A stretch of 64,000 nucleotides of DNA from Rhizohabitans arisaemae (lineage in GTDB: Bacteria > Actinomycetota > Actinomycetes > Streptosporangiales > Streptosporangiaceae). Shown here piece by piece: positions 15,466 through 24,616 of this stretch. Position 1 is the first letter of the stretch; the number at the start of each line of letters is the position of its first letter. The notes under the pieces were generated by a model that had not been told where the DNA came from, did not search any database, and saw only the letters and a program-made list of their open reading frames with translations. Position numbers and translations under genes: made by a program. Location: positions 1-64,000 of the forward strand of contig NZ_BLRH01000034.1 in assembly GCF_025996515.1 (NCBI RefSeq), written 5' to 3'.

Positions 15466-17454
15466 TCACTCGCGGACCACGTGGCCCGGATTCGTCGGGT
15501 CGGTCATGGTCCAGGTCGGCCACCCGATTCCCCGGTCACCGTCCAGATCCCAGTTGAGCAGGTCGGATTGCGGCGCCCGGATCAAGGTGAGGGACACGTC
15601 CACGGCGTTGCCGAACACGCCCTGCGGGATGCCGCCGTGCTCGGCCCGCTGCATCCGGAGCTCCCACTGATCGGGATCGAGCACGCTGGGCTTACCCAAG
15701 GGCGCGTCGAGCGGGTTGTCCTGGGTTCCCGGGAATCTCGGTACGGCCGTCGGCCCGTTGTCGACGAAACTGAACCCGTCGACGAAGTGGCGCGGATACC
15801 ACGACCCCTCGGGATAGGAGATCTGCCGTGGCGGCTCCGGCGGTTCGGCCGGGTAGCGCGGCCAGTTGCTCACCGGGCCCGGACCGGTGACCCAGGTCGA
15901 GGCGGGGTATTCGCCCCCCTCCAGGGCGGACGGGCTGCGGCAGGTGCTCAGCGCGGCGTCCGGCGGGATGATCTGGCCGCCCCAGGTCTGGAACTGGATC
16001 TCGTTGTGGGCGAGCCGGTCCGCGTACGGCGGTCCGAGGCCACCGGCGCCGAGCAGGTCGCGGAACGCGTTCTCCAACTGGGCGAGGAACGAGTTCACCC
16101 AGCCCAGGTGGCAGTGGAGCTCCTGCCAGTCGGGGTCGGTGGCGTCGTCCACCAGCGCCACCGCCGCCGCGATCAGCGCGATCCCGGCGGCGGCCGCGCC
16201 GAACAGGAACGCCGCCACCCCGAGGATCGCCGCCGCGATGCCACTGGCGATCTCGGCGGCGGACGGGCTCGGCGGATTGATCGTCGGCGGCGGGGTGACC
16301 GTGCCGCCGGAGACCACGCTTCCGTCGACCTCGACCCAGTCCGGCCGGTCGCCGCAGCCGTCCGGGTCGTTGATCCGATGCGGCGGCGTCGCGCCGAGGA
16401 GTTCCCCCGAGCAGTTGATCCAGGTCGTCAGCCAGAGGACCGCGTAGGCTCCCTGCAGACCCGCCGGATCCACCCCCGGGGAGGGCGGGTCGCCGACGGT
16501 GTCGCGATAGCAGTCCAGCCAGAGTGTCACCAGGTCGGCGGGGAGGTGCGCGGGGACTGCGACGCCGTCGCGGATGGAGTTGAGCACCGTGTCCGGCGTG
16601 ATGCCGCCGATGGCGAACCGGTTCTGGAGTTCCGAGCCGGGGATGTTGTCCCATGCCTTGTACGGCGGAATCGGGACTCGTTCGGAGTTTGAGAACACGA
16701 TCTCCTCACCCCGGGCCCGCACCCGCTCCCGCGTGCCGTAGTAGCCCCAGACCCAGGCGTCGACGTGGTGGGAGATCCAGCGGTGCCGCCACCAGTGGTT
16801 CCGGTACGGCGCTCCGACCGCCCCGTTGACGAACGGGTTGCCGCACAGCGCGCCCGCGTACCCGACGACGGCGCCCAGCCCGAACGCCTTGAGCCTGGGG
16901 TCGGGGGAGTCGGCGCCCCGGCGACGCAGCTCGCCCCAGAACTTCCCGGTGAGATGCCCGTGCAGGGTGTCCCGGGGGTGCCAGTCCACCGCGGGCGGCG
17001 TCTTGTCCAGCGGCCGGACCGCTTTGATCGCATCGGGCAGCCCGGTCCGGATGCCGTTGATCAGCCCGAACCGGGTCCGCAGCGTCGCGATCAGCCCGGG
17101 CAGCGCGGTCAGGTCGGACTTCATGTCCAGCAGCGCGAACTTGTCCTCGTCCCGCACCGCGGCGCCGAAGCGCCGCAGCGTGTCCTTGAGGGTCCGCAGG
17201 TTGGCGGCCATCCCGGGGGTTCCGGGTGTGCCCGCGAGCAGGCGGAACAGCGGCAGCCAGACGTCGAACAGCGTGGAGTTGGATCCGGCGGCGCCGATCT
17301 CCACCCGTGTCGGCAGGAAATCCCCGAAAGCGGGGCCGACGGCGCCCAGATAGAAGAAGGGCAGGTCCGCCTCGTCGGGCACCGGCTCGCCGGCGTTCCG
17401 CAGCGCCGCAAGGACGAGATCCGCGATCGCGAACTGTGTGGGCACCCCGGTCAC
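15466..17454 (-). CDS. zinc-dependent phospholipase C-like protein with C-terminal extension
   Basis: A 662-residue protein. Residues ~1-280 have features of the bacterial zinc-dependent phospholipase C-like family: TQFAIADLVLAALRNAG, DLPFFYLGAVGPAFGDFLP, a long helical spacer, and AVVGYAGALCGNPFVNGAVG with NHWWRHRWISHHVDAWVWG, where the His/Asp residues suit metal binding. Around residues 415-455 a hydrophobic stretch (AAAILGVAAFLFGAAAAGIA) may be one or two membrane helices. The last ~200 residues are unassigned. GTG 17454 follows GGGGGAGA. It leads a two-gene operon with the CARDB-like gene. Lipase activity is inferred only from the pattern. Confidence 0.65.
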   Translation of the reverse strand: MTGVPTQFAIADLVLAALRNAGEPVPDEADLPFFYLGAVGPAFGDFLPTRVEIGAAGSNSTLFDVWLPLFRLLAGTPGTPGMAANLRTLKDTLRRFGAAVRDEDKFALLDMKSDLTALPGLIATLRTRFGLINGIRTGLPDAIKAVRPLDKTPPAVDWHPRDTLHGHLTGKFWGELRRRGADSPDPRLKAFGLGAVVGYAGALCGNPFVNGAVGAPYRNHWWRHRWISHHVDAWVWGYYGTRERVRARGEEIVFSNSERVPIPPYKAWDNIPGSELQNRFAIGGITPDTVLNSIRDGVAVPAHLPADLVTLWLDCYRDTVGDPPSPGVDPAGLQGAYAVLWLTTWINCSGELLGATPPHRINDPDGCGDRPDWVEVDGSVVSGGTVTPPPTINPPSPSAAEIASGIAAAILGVAAFLFGAAAAGIALIAAAVALVDDATDPDWQELHCHLGWVNSFLAQLENAFRDLLGAGGLGPPYADRLAHNEIQFQTWGGQIIPPDAALSTCRSPSALEGGEYPASTWVTGPGPVSNWPRYPAEPPEPPRQISYPEGSWYPRHFVDGFSFVDNGPTAVPRFPGTQDNPLDAPLGKPSVLDPDQWELRMQRAEHGGIPQGVFGNAVDVSLTLIRAPQSDLLNWDLDGDRGIGWPTWTMTDPTNPGHVVRE

Positions 17455-17579
17455 GTCGTCTCCCCCCGCAGCCGGTCGGTGGCGCCGGGTCGCTCCCGGC
17501 ATGGCTCCCCATGATCTGTTTTCGCAGGTTAAGCCGGAAGGCAGGCTGATCGACGGCGGTCACTCGGTGTGTCACCGTA

Positions 17580-17974
17580 GATCATTCATTGCCCTGATCC
17601 GGGGTGACGGGCATACCTTCAGGAGATCGGCATGGCCGGCCTATCCGGCCACCTTCGGAGCGTTCGGCGCCGTGCTCACCCTCGGGCTGATCCGGCGCCG
17701 GGGGGAGGTTTTCCCGCGCCGGATCCCCGGATTGCGGGGCAGGAGGGTCCCCCCGCTGCCGGCGGTCGTTCCCGCCGGGTCTGTCTCGATCATCGGCACC
17801 GTGGCCGAGTTCACCTACGTCCGTTTAGGGTTCACCGAAGGTTTCGAACCGGACGATTGGGGTGCCTGGCTGCCGTCCTGCCTGTGGCCGATCTGGGGCG
17901 CCGCGCTCGCGGTCGCCGCCGCCTCCTACCACCGGCGTCGCAGCCACGACGCGCGGCAAGCCCTGGAACACTGA
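17580..17974 (+). pseudogene. C-terminal fragment of a multi-pass membrane protein
   Basis: The frame ends at 17974 and encodes YPATFGAFGAVLTLGLIRRR, GEVFPRRIPGLRGRRVPPLP, AVVPAGSVSIIGTVAEFTYV and CLWPIWGAALAVAAASYHRR. The pattern (GEVFPR.IP...G.RVP followed by two helices and a WG.AL.....YH/YRR ending) matches the tail of a common actinomycete integral membrane protein of ~350-400 residues. No plausible N-terminal part is present, so this is a 5'-truncated remnant. A short reading from a GTG near 17567 is possible but unlikely to be functional. Confidence 0.6.
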
Positions 17975-18142
17975 TGCCGCCGGGTACGGCGTCCGCGGCG
18001 CCTCCTTATCGGGAGGATCGTCTCCTGGCAGCAGGCCGGGTCCGCACCGTGGAGCCCGTACCGGACACAGGGAGCGCGAAATGGCGGCATTTCAGGCAAT
18101 TCCGGTCAAGAATCGACCGGAATCGTCTTTAGCATAGGTGCC

Positions 18143-19279
18143 ATGGGGAACAGCATGAAGATCAACGCTTCCGGCGCCGCAGGCGAAAAACTGTCGGCAC
18201 GCGCGGTCAACCGGGCGACGCTCGCCCGGCAGCTTCTGCTGGAGCGGGCCGCTCTGCCCGTCGTGGACGCGGTCGAGCATCTGCTGGGGCTTCAGGCGCA
18301 GACCACGCACACCTGGTACGTGGGCCTGTGGTCCCGGTTGGCCGGACTCGACCCCGTCGCCGTCGGCACCCTGCTGGAGAGCCGGGAGCTGGTCCGGATT
18401 CCGGTCATGCGCGCCACCATTCACCTCCTCTCCGCCGCCGACGCCCTCGCCCTGCGCCCGGTCGTCCAGCCGATGATCGACCGCGCCGCGATGAGCACCT
18501 TCGGGCGGCACCTGGGCGGAGTGGACCGGGACGCCCTCGTCGACGCCGCCCGCGAGATCACCGGGGAACGGCCGAGGAGCGCCGCCGAGCTGGGCCGTCT
18601 CCTCGCCTACAGGTTCCCCGGCCGCGACGCGGCGGGGCTGGCCCAGGTCGCCCGGGCCTGGCTGCCGATGGTGCAGGTTCCCCCGCGCGGGGTGTGGGGC
18701 CGGAGCGGACAGGCCCTGCAGTCTCCGCTGGAATCCTGGCTCGGCCGCGCTCAGCGCCCGCTTCCCCTGGAACGACTGGTACTGCGTCACCTGGCCGCGT
18801 TCGGTCCGGCGACCGTCCGCGACGTCCAGACCTGGAGCGGGCTCACCCGGCTCGCCGAGGTGTTCACCGCACTCCGCCCGGGCCTTCGGGTGTTCACCGG
18901 CCCGGACGGGGCGGAACTCTTCGACCTCCCCGACGCGCCGAGGCCGGGCCCGGACTCGCCCGCGCCGGTGCGGTTCCTCTACGACTTCGACAACCTGCTC
19001 CTCTCCTACGCCGACCGAAGCCGGATCCTGGGCCGTCCCGGCGACGTCGACTACACCGCCCACGGCTACGCCATCGGCTCGAACCAGCCCGCGACCGTGC
19101 TGGTCGACGGAATGGCCGCCGCCACCTGGACCGTCCTCCACCGGCGCGGATCGGCCACCCTGGCCGTCCGCGCCTTCCGCCCGCTCACCCCCGCCGAACA
19201 GGCCGAGATCGAAACCGAAGGCGCCGCCCTCCTTACCTTCCTCCACCCCGGCGCCGCTCCCGACATCCGAATCGGCTGA
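18143..19279 (+). CDS. AlkZ-like winged-helix protein (HTH_42, DUF1006)
   Basis: A 378-residue protein of the AlkZ/AlkX DNA-glycosylase-like family. Landmarks are LSARAVNRATLARQLLLER, the QxQ active-site motif GLQAQ (~51-55), VPPRGVWGRSG, and a C-terminal QPATVLVDGMAAATWTV strand region. Family members remove alkylated or crosslinked bases, and some protect producers from DNA-damaging natural products such as azinomycin. ATG 18143 is preceded by AGG; another ATG at 18155 is possible. Its last codons lie within the left ~50-bp direct repeat that borders the downstream 1.1-kb insert. Confidence 0.85.
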   Translation: MGNSMKINASGAAGEKLSARAVNRATLARQLLLERAALPVVDAVEHLLGLQAQTTHTWYVGLWSRLAGLDPVAVGTLLESRELVRIPVMRATIHLLSAADALALRPVVQPMIDRAAMSTFGRHLGGVDRDALVDAAREITGERPRSAAELGRLLAYRFPGRDAAGLAQVARAWLPMVQVPPRGVWGRSGQALQSPLESWLGRAQRPLPLERLVLRHLAAFGPATVRDVQTWSGLTRLAEVFTALRPGLRVFTGPDGAELFDLPDAPRPGPDSPAPVRFLYDFDNLLLSYADRSRILGRPGDVDYTAHGYAIGSNQPATVLVDGMAAATWTVLHRRGSATLAVRAFRPLTPAEQAEIETEGAALLTFLHPGAAPDIRIG

Positions 19280-19311
19280 CCGTCGCACCAGCCGTACGGA
19301 GGCATCCGGCC
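19262..19311 (+). repeat. left ~50-bp direct repeat flanking 1.1-kb insert
   Basis: Begins GACATCCGAATCGGCTGACC, overlapping the last codons and stop of the AlkZ-like gene, and ends AGCCGTACGGAGGCATCCGG. The same sequence recurs at 20381-20429 with one mismatch in the first 20 bp, a short variable stretch, and 22 identical bases at the end. Confidence 0.8.
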
Positions 19312-19422
19312 CGGGTTTGGGCTGGGCGTGAACGCGACAGGCGAACTGCGGACGGCCTTCTGGTCCACTGGATCTATCGTGAAGATGCCACAAGCGCGCG
19401 ATGCCTTTCCTATTCTTCTTAT

Positions 19423-20208
19423 ATGAGGTCAATCGCGGACCCCGCGTCATTATGTAAGCGTGACCCTCGCAACTGTCACATCTTGATCGGCCTCCAGCAG
19501 CGACATGGTGAACGGTGTAAGGAGGCCGGAATCGTCGGCAGTGATGCCCTCGTCAACGCCATGGCGGTTGGCCTGGTCATCGAACTTTGGCGTAACAGCC
19601 CCGTCGAAGATATGCACTCCAGTCGGCGAGGACCGGACGACGCAGCCATCTTCGCCGAATCGACGGCCCTTCAGGACAGGGCCGTGCGAGCTTTGCGGGA
19701 CGAGAACAGGGCTACTGCTCTTATCGACTTCGAGCGGCACCTACTGGATCGCACTCGGTCGTGGGCGGGGACCGGAGGTAAGACGCTTAAGGAGCTTGGC
19801 TACGGTCATCTGGGAACCTACACCCGGCATGTGAAGGATCACACAAACTCGCTGCTCAGTATTGACAAGCACACATGTGTGGACAGCCCACTTCAGGTCT
19901 ACCTGGTGAACAGAGCCCGGGCGTTCGGTCAGGACCACAAAGGAATGCCCGGCTGGTCTGTTGTTGTGGAGCGTATCGGCGTACTTCTTGCCGACCCGGC
20001 TCACCGCGCGTGGGGTGGCGGCGACCGCGGTAAGCGCGCTCTCGCCGAGATGCCGCCGGCCACCCCGCCAATCGACAAGCTCACCAAAGCCCTACTGTCG
20101 GCCCCGTTCACCCTCCCGCGTGAGGTCCTTGCCTGGCTCAGCAATCACCTTCTCTTCTGTGCAGCACCCCCATACGGCACCTCCGATTGGGGAACGCGCG
20201 GAGAGTAG
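19423..20208 (+). CDS. unknown 261-residue protein of the 1.1-kb insert
   Basis: A predicted soluble protein. N-terminal DPASLCKRDPRNCHILIGLQ and SDALVNAMAVGLVIELWRNS are followed by charged helical sequence, KTLKELGYGHLGTYTRHVKD, and a C-terminal part with WLSNHLLFCAAPPYGTSDWG. I recognise no catalytic motif or family. Base composition is lower in GC and codon choice less extreme than in the neighbours, and about 50-bp direct repeats flank the segment, which indicates acquisition. ATG 19423 lacks a Shine-Dalgarno; the AT-rich CTATTCTTCTTAT just ahead may be a promoter for a leaderless transcript. The 250 bp downstream (20209-20462) hold no gene. Confidence 0.65.
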   Translation: MRSIADPASLCKRDPRNCHILIGLQQRHGERCKEAGIVGSDALVNAMAVGLVIELWRNSPVEDMHSSRRGPDDAAIFAESTALQDRAVRALRDENRATALIDFERHLLDRTRSWAGTGGKTLKELGYGHLGTYTRHVKDHTNSLLSIDKHTCVDSPLQVYLVNRARAFGQDHKGMPGWSVVVERIGVLLADPAHRAWGGGDRGKRALAEMPPATPPIDKLTKALLSAPFTLPREVLAWLSNHLLFCAAPPYGTSDWGTRGE

Positions 20209-20380
20209 CCAGAATGGGGGTTTTCGCAGCTCTTTCTGCCATATCACAGTTTTTCGACTCGGAACTGATCAACGAGTATGTGAGATCGGGGCATATGTCC
20301 TAATAGTCGGCGAGCGGATGCGCAGGGCTGTTTTCTAGCATGCACGGAAAACATGTAGCGGGGTGAGTGGCCGCGTCCTC

Positions 20381-20429
20381 GACGTCCGAATCGGCTGACC
20401 CTGCGGTAGCCGTACGGAGGCATCCGGCC
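20381..20429 (+). repeat. right ~49-bp direct repeat flanking 1.1-kb insert
   Basis: Begins GACGTCCGAATCGGCTGACC and ends AGCCGTACGGAGGCATCCGG, matching 19262-19311. In the frame of the AlkZ-like gene it still reads D-V-R-I-G-stop, so it looks like a copy of that gene's 3' end left on the far side of the insert. Confidence 0.8.
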
Positions 20430-20462
20430 ACCACCCTTTTCCAGTGGTTCGCGGTGGTGGCG

Positions 20463-21920
20463 TCACGATCCGGATTCATCGAGGGAGGTTGGGAGACCGG
20501 TCGGATGTCTTCCGGCCTGCCTGCGCCCGAGGATCACGTCGGCGATCAGGAAGAGAGCCAGGCTGATCCCGAACAGCGGGACGAAGTAGGCGATGCCTAG
20601 GGTCAGCGCGAGGACGACCGCCAGCACGCCGGGGGAGAGGGCACGGAGGGCGCCACGCGGGGCCGGGCGGCCGAAGCGGGCGCCCGCGCCGGTCTGCCTG
20701 GTGGGTCTGCGCTGCCACCACATGCGGTATCCACGCAGGATGACATAGATCAGGCCGACGGCCAGGGCGATGAGGACGAGCTGATTGACCGGCCCGAACA
20801 GCAGCCCCATGTGGGCGTCGATCGTCCAGTCCGTCAGCTTGGCCATGAAGGGCCAGTCGGCGAAGTCGAGCCGGTCGACCACCGACCCGTCGGCGCCGTC
20901 GACGCTGATCGCGTCGAACCGGGTCGGCCAGTCCCGCTTGCGCTCCTTCACGGTCCAGGCCTTGCCGTCGCCGTCCGGCGGGGTGATGAAGAGGGGTACC
21001 CGCAGACCCTCGGCACGGGCGGTGGCCATGACGCCGTCGATCCCCACCCCGGAGGTCATCACATCCTTCGGGGCCGTGGGGGTGGCGGGCGCCCCATGGT
21101 GCTGCCCGGTGCCCGCGGCATGGGCCTCCCCGGTCAGGGCGGTCTCCAGCGGCCTGCTGTTCCACTCAAAGGCCGACCGGATGTCGCCGATCCGAGCCCC
21201 CGCATGGGTGGACCAGGTCAGGCCGGTGGCGGACAGGAACAGCAGACCCAGGGCGATCCAGATGCCGGTGGTCGCATGCCAGGACAGGTTTCGGGAGCGC
21301 CCGCGACCCGAGGTGTCCGGCAGGAGCGTCCGCCGGAGACGGCGGCCGGTGCGGCGCCGCGCCAGCCACAGGGCGATCCCGCCGAGAACCACGATCCACA
21401 TCCAGCTCGCGGCCAGTTCGCTGTAGTTCCGGCCGAACTCGCCGAGATGCAGGTTCCGGTGGAGTTCACCGATCCAGGCCCGGACTCCCAGCCACTGCCC
21501 GGATGCCGGGACCTGCCCGCGGACCGCGGCGGTGTAGGGGTCGACGAAGACGGCCATGGCGTATCCGGACGGCACGGTGTCGTCGCCGAACAGCACACGG
21601 GTGGTGCCCGTCTCGTCGACCGGGGGGATCACCGAGGTGATGCGGCCCTCAGGGTGTGCCGCGCGGGCCGCCGCGACCTGCTCGCCGAGCGGGACCGTCC
21701 GCTCGCCGACGGGGACGTGCAGCTCATGGCGGTAGACGATCTGCTCGATCTGCGGTGCGAGGGCGTAGAGGAGGCCGGTGACCGCCGCCAGCAGGATGAA
21801 CGGGGCGACGAGCACACCCGCGTAGAAGTGCATCCGCAGCAGCAGCGGTCTCAGCTGGGCCCACACGTTGCGCTGCGGGCTGGGGGCGATGTCCGCCGGG
21901 GGGAGTTGCTCTGTGGTCAC
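20463..21920 (-). CDS. PepSY-associated membrane protein
   Basis: A 485-residue protein with at least four transmembrane helices: near 35-55 (AGVLVAPFILLAAVTGLLYA), 175-195 (ASWMWIVVLGGIALWLARRR), 225-245 and a C-terminal pair (NQLVLIALAVGLIYVILRGY, LAVVLALTLGIAYFVPLFG). The first helix is preceded by LRMHFYAGV and loops carry PepSY-like segments (AARAAHPEGRITSVIPP). Members are linked to ferric or cupric reductase-type functions and iron-siderophore metabolism. GTG 21920 follows AAGGA. No iron box was recognised upstream. Confidence 0.85.
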   Translation of the reverse strand: MTTEQLPPADIAPSPQRNVWAQLRPLLLRMHFYAGVLVAPFILLAAVTGLLYALAPQIEQIVYRHELHVPVGERTVPLGEQVAAARAAHPEGRITSVIPPVDETGTTRVLFGDDTVPSGYAMAVFVDPYTAAVRGQVPASGQWLGVRAWIGELHRNLHLGEFGRNYSELAASWMWIVVLGGIALWLARRRTGRRLRRTLLPDTSGRGRSRNLSWHATTGIWIALGLLFLSATGLTWSTHAGARIGDIRSAFEWNSRPLETALTGEAHAAGTGQHHGAPATPTAPKDVMTSGVGIDGVMATARAEGLRVPLFITPPDGDGKAWTVKERKRDWPTRFDAISVDGADGSVVDRLDFADWPFMAKLTDWTIDAHMGLLFGPVNQLVLIALAVGLIYVILRGYRMWWQRRPTRQTGAGARFGRPAPRGALRALSPGVLAVVLALTLGIAYFVPLFGISLALFLIADVILGRRQAGRHPTGLPTSLDESGS

Positions 21921-22242
21921 CGGGATCCTTATGTGCTCATCCGAGGTTTTTGGGCTGGATAAATAGTCGGACGAGTCATTTGCCGGGTTCCCAGGAAAAA
22001 CCGGTTCCGCGGAGGTGCGGCGAGGCCGGGCCGGGCACGGGGTGGCGGGGTGCGCCTCATGTCGAGGGGTCACCGAGCGGCCGTGTCGGCATGCCGGATT
22101 TCGGGCTCGCATCATCCGGAGCGAACCCTGTTCCTACTGTGCACGTCCTAAAGAAAAGGGGGATAATTCCAAAGCTGCCGTTCTCGGGCGGCGTCGTCGG
22201 TCGGTCAAGCCGTTCACACCTGCGTTGTGGAGTCATCGCCTT

Positions 22243-23271
22243 ATGGCCGAAGAGTTTCGGATGAGGGTACGTCCGGTTTTCGACCCGGAGATTCCGGCCA
22301 ACGATCTCCGTTGGCTTCAAGCACAGCCGGAGCGGAGTTTGGCGGAGGGATCCGCGGTGCTGACCAGGGACGCCGCTTTCGCGGGAGCCGCGCTGTGTGC
22401 CCTTGGGGGCATCTTCCTGCTGAGTCTGCTGGCGCCGGTGGCCATCTTGGTCTCCCCGCTGATCGTGGCGTTTCTCGTGAAAGATCTGGTGAAGCAGAAC
22501 GTCGACCGGATAAGCGACGCGGGGGCCGTGGCCGGGGGCGTCGCCGCCGCTGCGATGTTCACGGTGCCGCTCACCACATTCGGCGTGGAAGGGATCCACT
22601 GGACTCTTTTGCTGACCGCCGCGGGCTTGACGGTTATCCCGCTCGCAGGTAAAGGGGCCGGCCGCCGAAACAGGAGGCTGAACCGGAAATACCGCGGGCG
22701 CTATCTGACCTCGGCGGATTTCGACGACGTGGCCAAGGTTCAGCTCGCCCGGGTGCAGGACGCGATCGACGGTGTGCTGGAGGACGCCGCGGCGTTCGGG
22801 GATCGGTCGGAAGCCGCGGAGGCGGCCGTCGTGCTGCCGCACCGGGAATGGCAGGTGGCCGGTGCCCTGGCCAGGCAGAGCACCCTCAGGCGCCAGCAGG
22901 CCAAAGCGCGGAGGAACGCCGCCGGGGATCGGGTTCGCGCCCTCCTGAAGCCGCAGGAGCAGGCGCTCGCCGCCTCCGTGGCGGCCACGGAGGAACAGAT
23001 CGCCGCGATCGAGCGGTACGCCGAGACCGTACGGAGGGCCAGGTCGGCGCAGCTGGAGTGGGAGCAGTGCCAGGAGATCCTGGCGCGGAACCCCGAATAC
23101 GTCGAACTGCTGGCCGCCACCGTCAAGGACGATCTGGCGGCCGCCGACCTCCGCTCGCTGAGCGGCCAGGCCGAACTGCTCAAAGCCGCCTATGACGCTC
23201 AGATCTCGGAGACCGTCCGTGCCGGACGCCGCCTGACCGACTCCGCCCAGCCCGTCGGCCCCGAGGTCTGA
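22243..23271 (+). CDS. membrane protein with long coiled-coil C-terminus
   Basis: A 342-residue protein. Residues ~45-75 and ~95-135 hold two to three hydrophobic helices (AAFAGAALCALGGIFLLSLL, PVAILVSPLIVAFLVKDLV, GIHWTLLLTAAGLTVIPLA). The remaining ~200 residues are charged and helical with heptad-like runs (RQSTLRRQQAKARRNAAGDR, EEQIAAIERYAETVRRA). It may be a membrane-anchored scaffold. I know no family for it. ATG 22243 has GGAG ~10 nt upstream; ATG 22261 after GAAGAG is an alternative start that removes six residues. Confidence 0.7.
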   Translation: MAEEFRMRVRPVFDPEIPANDLRWLQAQPERSLAEGSAVLTRDAAFAGAALCALGGIFLLSLLAPVAILVSPLIVAFLVKDLVKQNVDRISDAGAVAGGVAAAAMFTVPLTTFGVEGIHWTLLLTAAGLTVIPLAGKGAGRRNRRLNRKYRGRYLTSADFDDVAKVQLARVQDAIDGVLEDAAAFGDRSEAAEAAVVLPHREWQVAGALARQSTLRRQQAKARRNAAGDRVRALLKPQEQALAASVAATEEQIAAIERYAETVRRARSAQLEWEQCQEILARNPEYVELLAATVKDDLAAADLRSLSGQAELLKAAYDAQISETVRAGRRLTDSAQPVGPEV

Positions 23272-23295
23272 CGGAGGCCGGCCCTCGCGCGGGTG

Positions 23296-23530
23296 TCACG
23301 GCTCGGCGATGGCGTCCGCCACGGCGTCGGGGCGGACCTGCGGCACCATGTGTGCCACGCCGGGCACGATCGTGACCTGTGTCCCGGGTACCTCGGCGGC
23401 GAACCGGGCCGCGTGCCGCGGGACGTTGAAGGGATCGAGTGCGCCGTACAGCAGGGTCACCGGCGTCCGGAGCCCGGGGTGACGCGGTGCGACGGAGTCG
23501 GCGGCGGGGCCGGACCGCCGGAATCCGCAC
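23296..23530 (-). pseudogene. C-terminal remnant of an alpha/beta hydrolase
   Basis: The frame ends at 23296 and reads TPVTLLYGALDPFNVPRHAA, RFAAEVPGTQVTIVPGVAHM, VPQVRPDAVADAIAEP. This is the last strand pair of an alpha/beta hydrolase, with the D (GALDP) and H (GVAHM) of the catalytic triad. The nucleophile elbow and everything N-terminal is missing, and upstream sequence is low-complexity Arg/Pro-rich. A deletion has left ~65 recognisable codons. Confidence 0.7.
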
Positions 23531-23610
23531 GCCGCCCCCCGAGAGCGGCCGGCTGTGACCGCATGCTCCCCGGGGAGTGGCGGGGGAGCTGAAGGGGCAG
23601 GTATCGCCAG

Positions 23611-24603
23611 GTGACGGGTATGCCCACCTCGATGATGACGGCGGCCTACATCACCGGGCTCGGTCCGGCCGATCGGATCCGCCTCGGGCCGCTGCTCGTG
23701 CCCACGCCGGGGCCGACCGACGTGCTCGTCGCGGTGGAGACCGTCGCGGTCAACCCGGTCGACGCCTACATCCGCTCCGGCCGCTACCGGACGCCGATCC
23801 CGATGCCGTTCATCGTGGGACGTGATCTCGCCGGGACGGTCGCGCTGACCGGACCGGGGGTGACGGGCTTTCAACCGGGAGATCGGGTGTGGTGCAACAG
23901 CCTGGGGCATCAGGGCCGGCAGGGGGCGTTCGCCGAGTACGCGGTCGTCCCCGCCGACCGGCTCTACCGCGTCCCCGAAGGCGTCGACCCGCAGACCGCG
24001 GTGGCCGTCGCCCATCCCGCCGCCACCGCCTATCTCGGCTGGTACGTCCACGCGCGGCTCCGGCCGGGGGAGACGGTGTTCGTCGGCGGCGGGGGCGGGA
24101 ACGTGGGCACCGCCGCCATCCAGATCGCGGTGGCGGGCGGGGCACATGTGATCGCCAGCGCCCGCCCGGAGGACCATCCGCGGTGCCGCGCCGCCGGAGC
24201 CGAGGCCGTCCTGGACTACCGGGACCCGCGGCTGGCCGAGAGGCTGCGGGAACTCGCCCCCGCGGGGGTGGACGTCATGTGGGACACCTCCGGATACCAG
24301 GATTTCGCCGTCGCGGCGGAGGCGACGGCGCCGGGCGGCCGGATCCCGGTGACCGCCGCCCGCGCCGAGGTGGCGGTGCCCCTGTCCCGGCTGTACACCA
24401 GGGACGTCGCCGTGCTCGGGTTCGTCATCAGCCGGGCCTCCGTCGCCGACCTCGCCGCCGCCGCCGTCTTGATCAACCGGATGCTGGCCGACCGGCGGCT
24501 CACCACCCGGATCGCCGATCGCCTCCCGCTGGCGGAGACGGCCGACGCGCACCGCCGGATCGAGTCCGGCGAGGTCAGGGGGCGGCTGCTGCTCCTCCCC
24601 TGA
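23611..24603 (+). CDS. NADPH:quinone reductase-like MDR protein
   Basis: A 330-residue zinc-free medium-chain dehydrogenase/reductase. The GroES-like domain (~15-125) has VAVNPVDAYIRSGRYRTPIP, FIVGRDLAGTV and FQPGDRVWC; the Rossmann domain has VFVGGGGGNVGTAAIQIAVA (~157-176). The alternative initiators are GTG 23611, ATG 23620 and ATG 23632; none has a strong Shine-Dalgarno. The stop lies 13 bp from the stop of the convergent SDR gene. Quinone or enone reduction is the family role; the substrate is unknown. Confidence 0.85.
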   Translation: MTGMPTSMMTAAYITGLGPADRIRLGPLLVPTPGPTDVLVAVETVAVNPVDAYIRSGRYRTPIPMPFIVGRDLAGTVALTGPGVTGFQPGDRVWCNSLGHQGRQGAFAEYAVVPADRLYRVPEGVDPQTAVAVAHPAATAYLGWYVHARLRPGETVFVGGGGGNVGTAAIQIAVAGGAHVIASARPEDHPRCRAAGAEAVLDYRDPRLAERLRELAPAGVDVMWDTSGYQDFAVAAEATAPGGRIPVTAARAEVAVPLSRLYTRDVAVLGFVISRASVADLAAAAVLINRMLADRRLTTRIADRLPLAETADAHRRIESGEVRGRLLLLP

Positions 24604-24616
24604 GCCGTCGCCGAGG

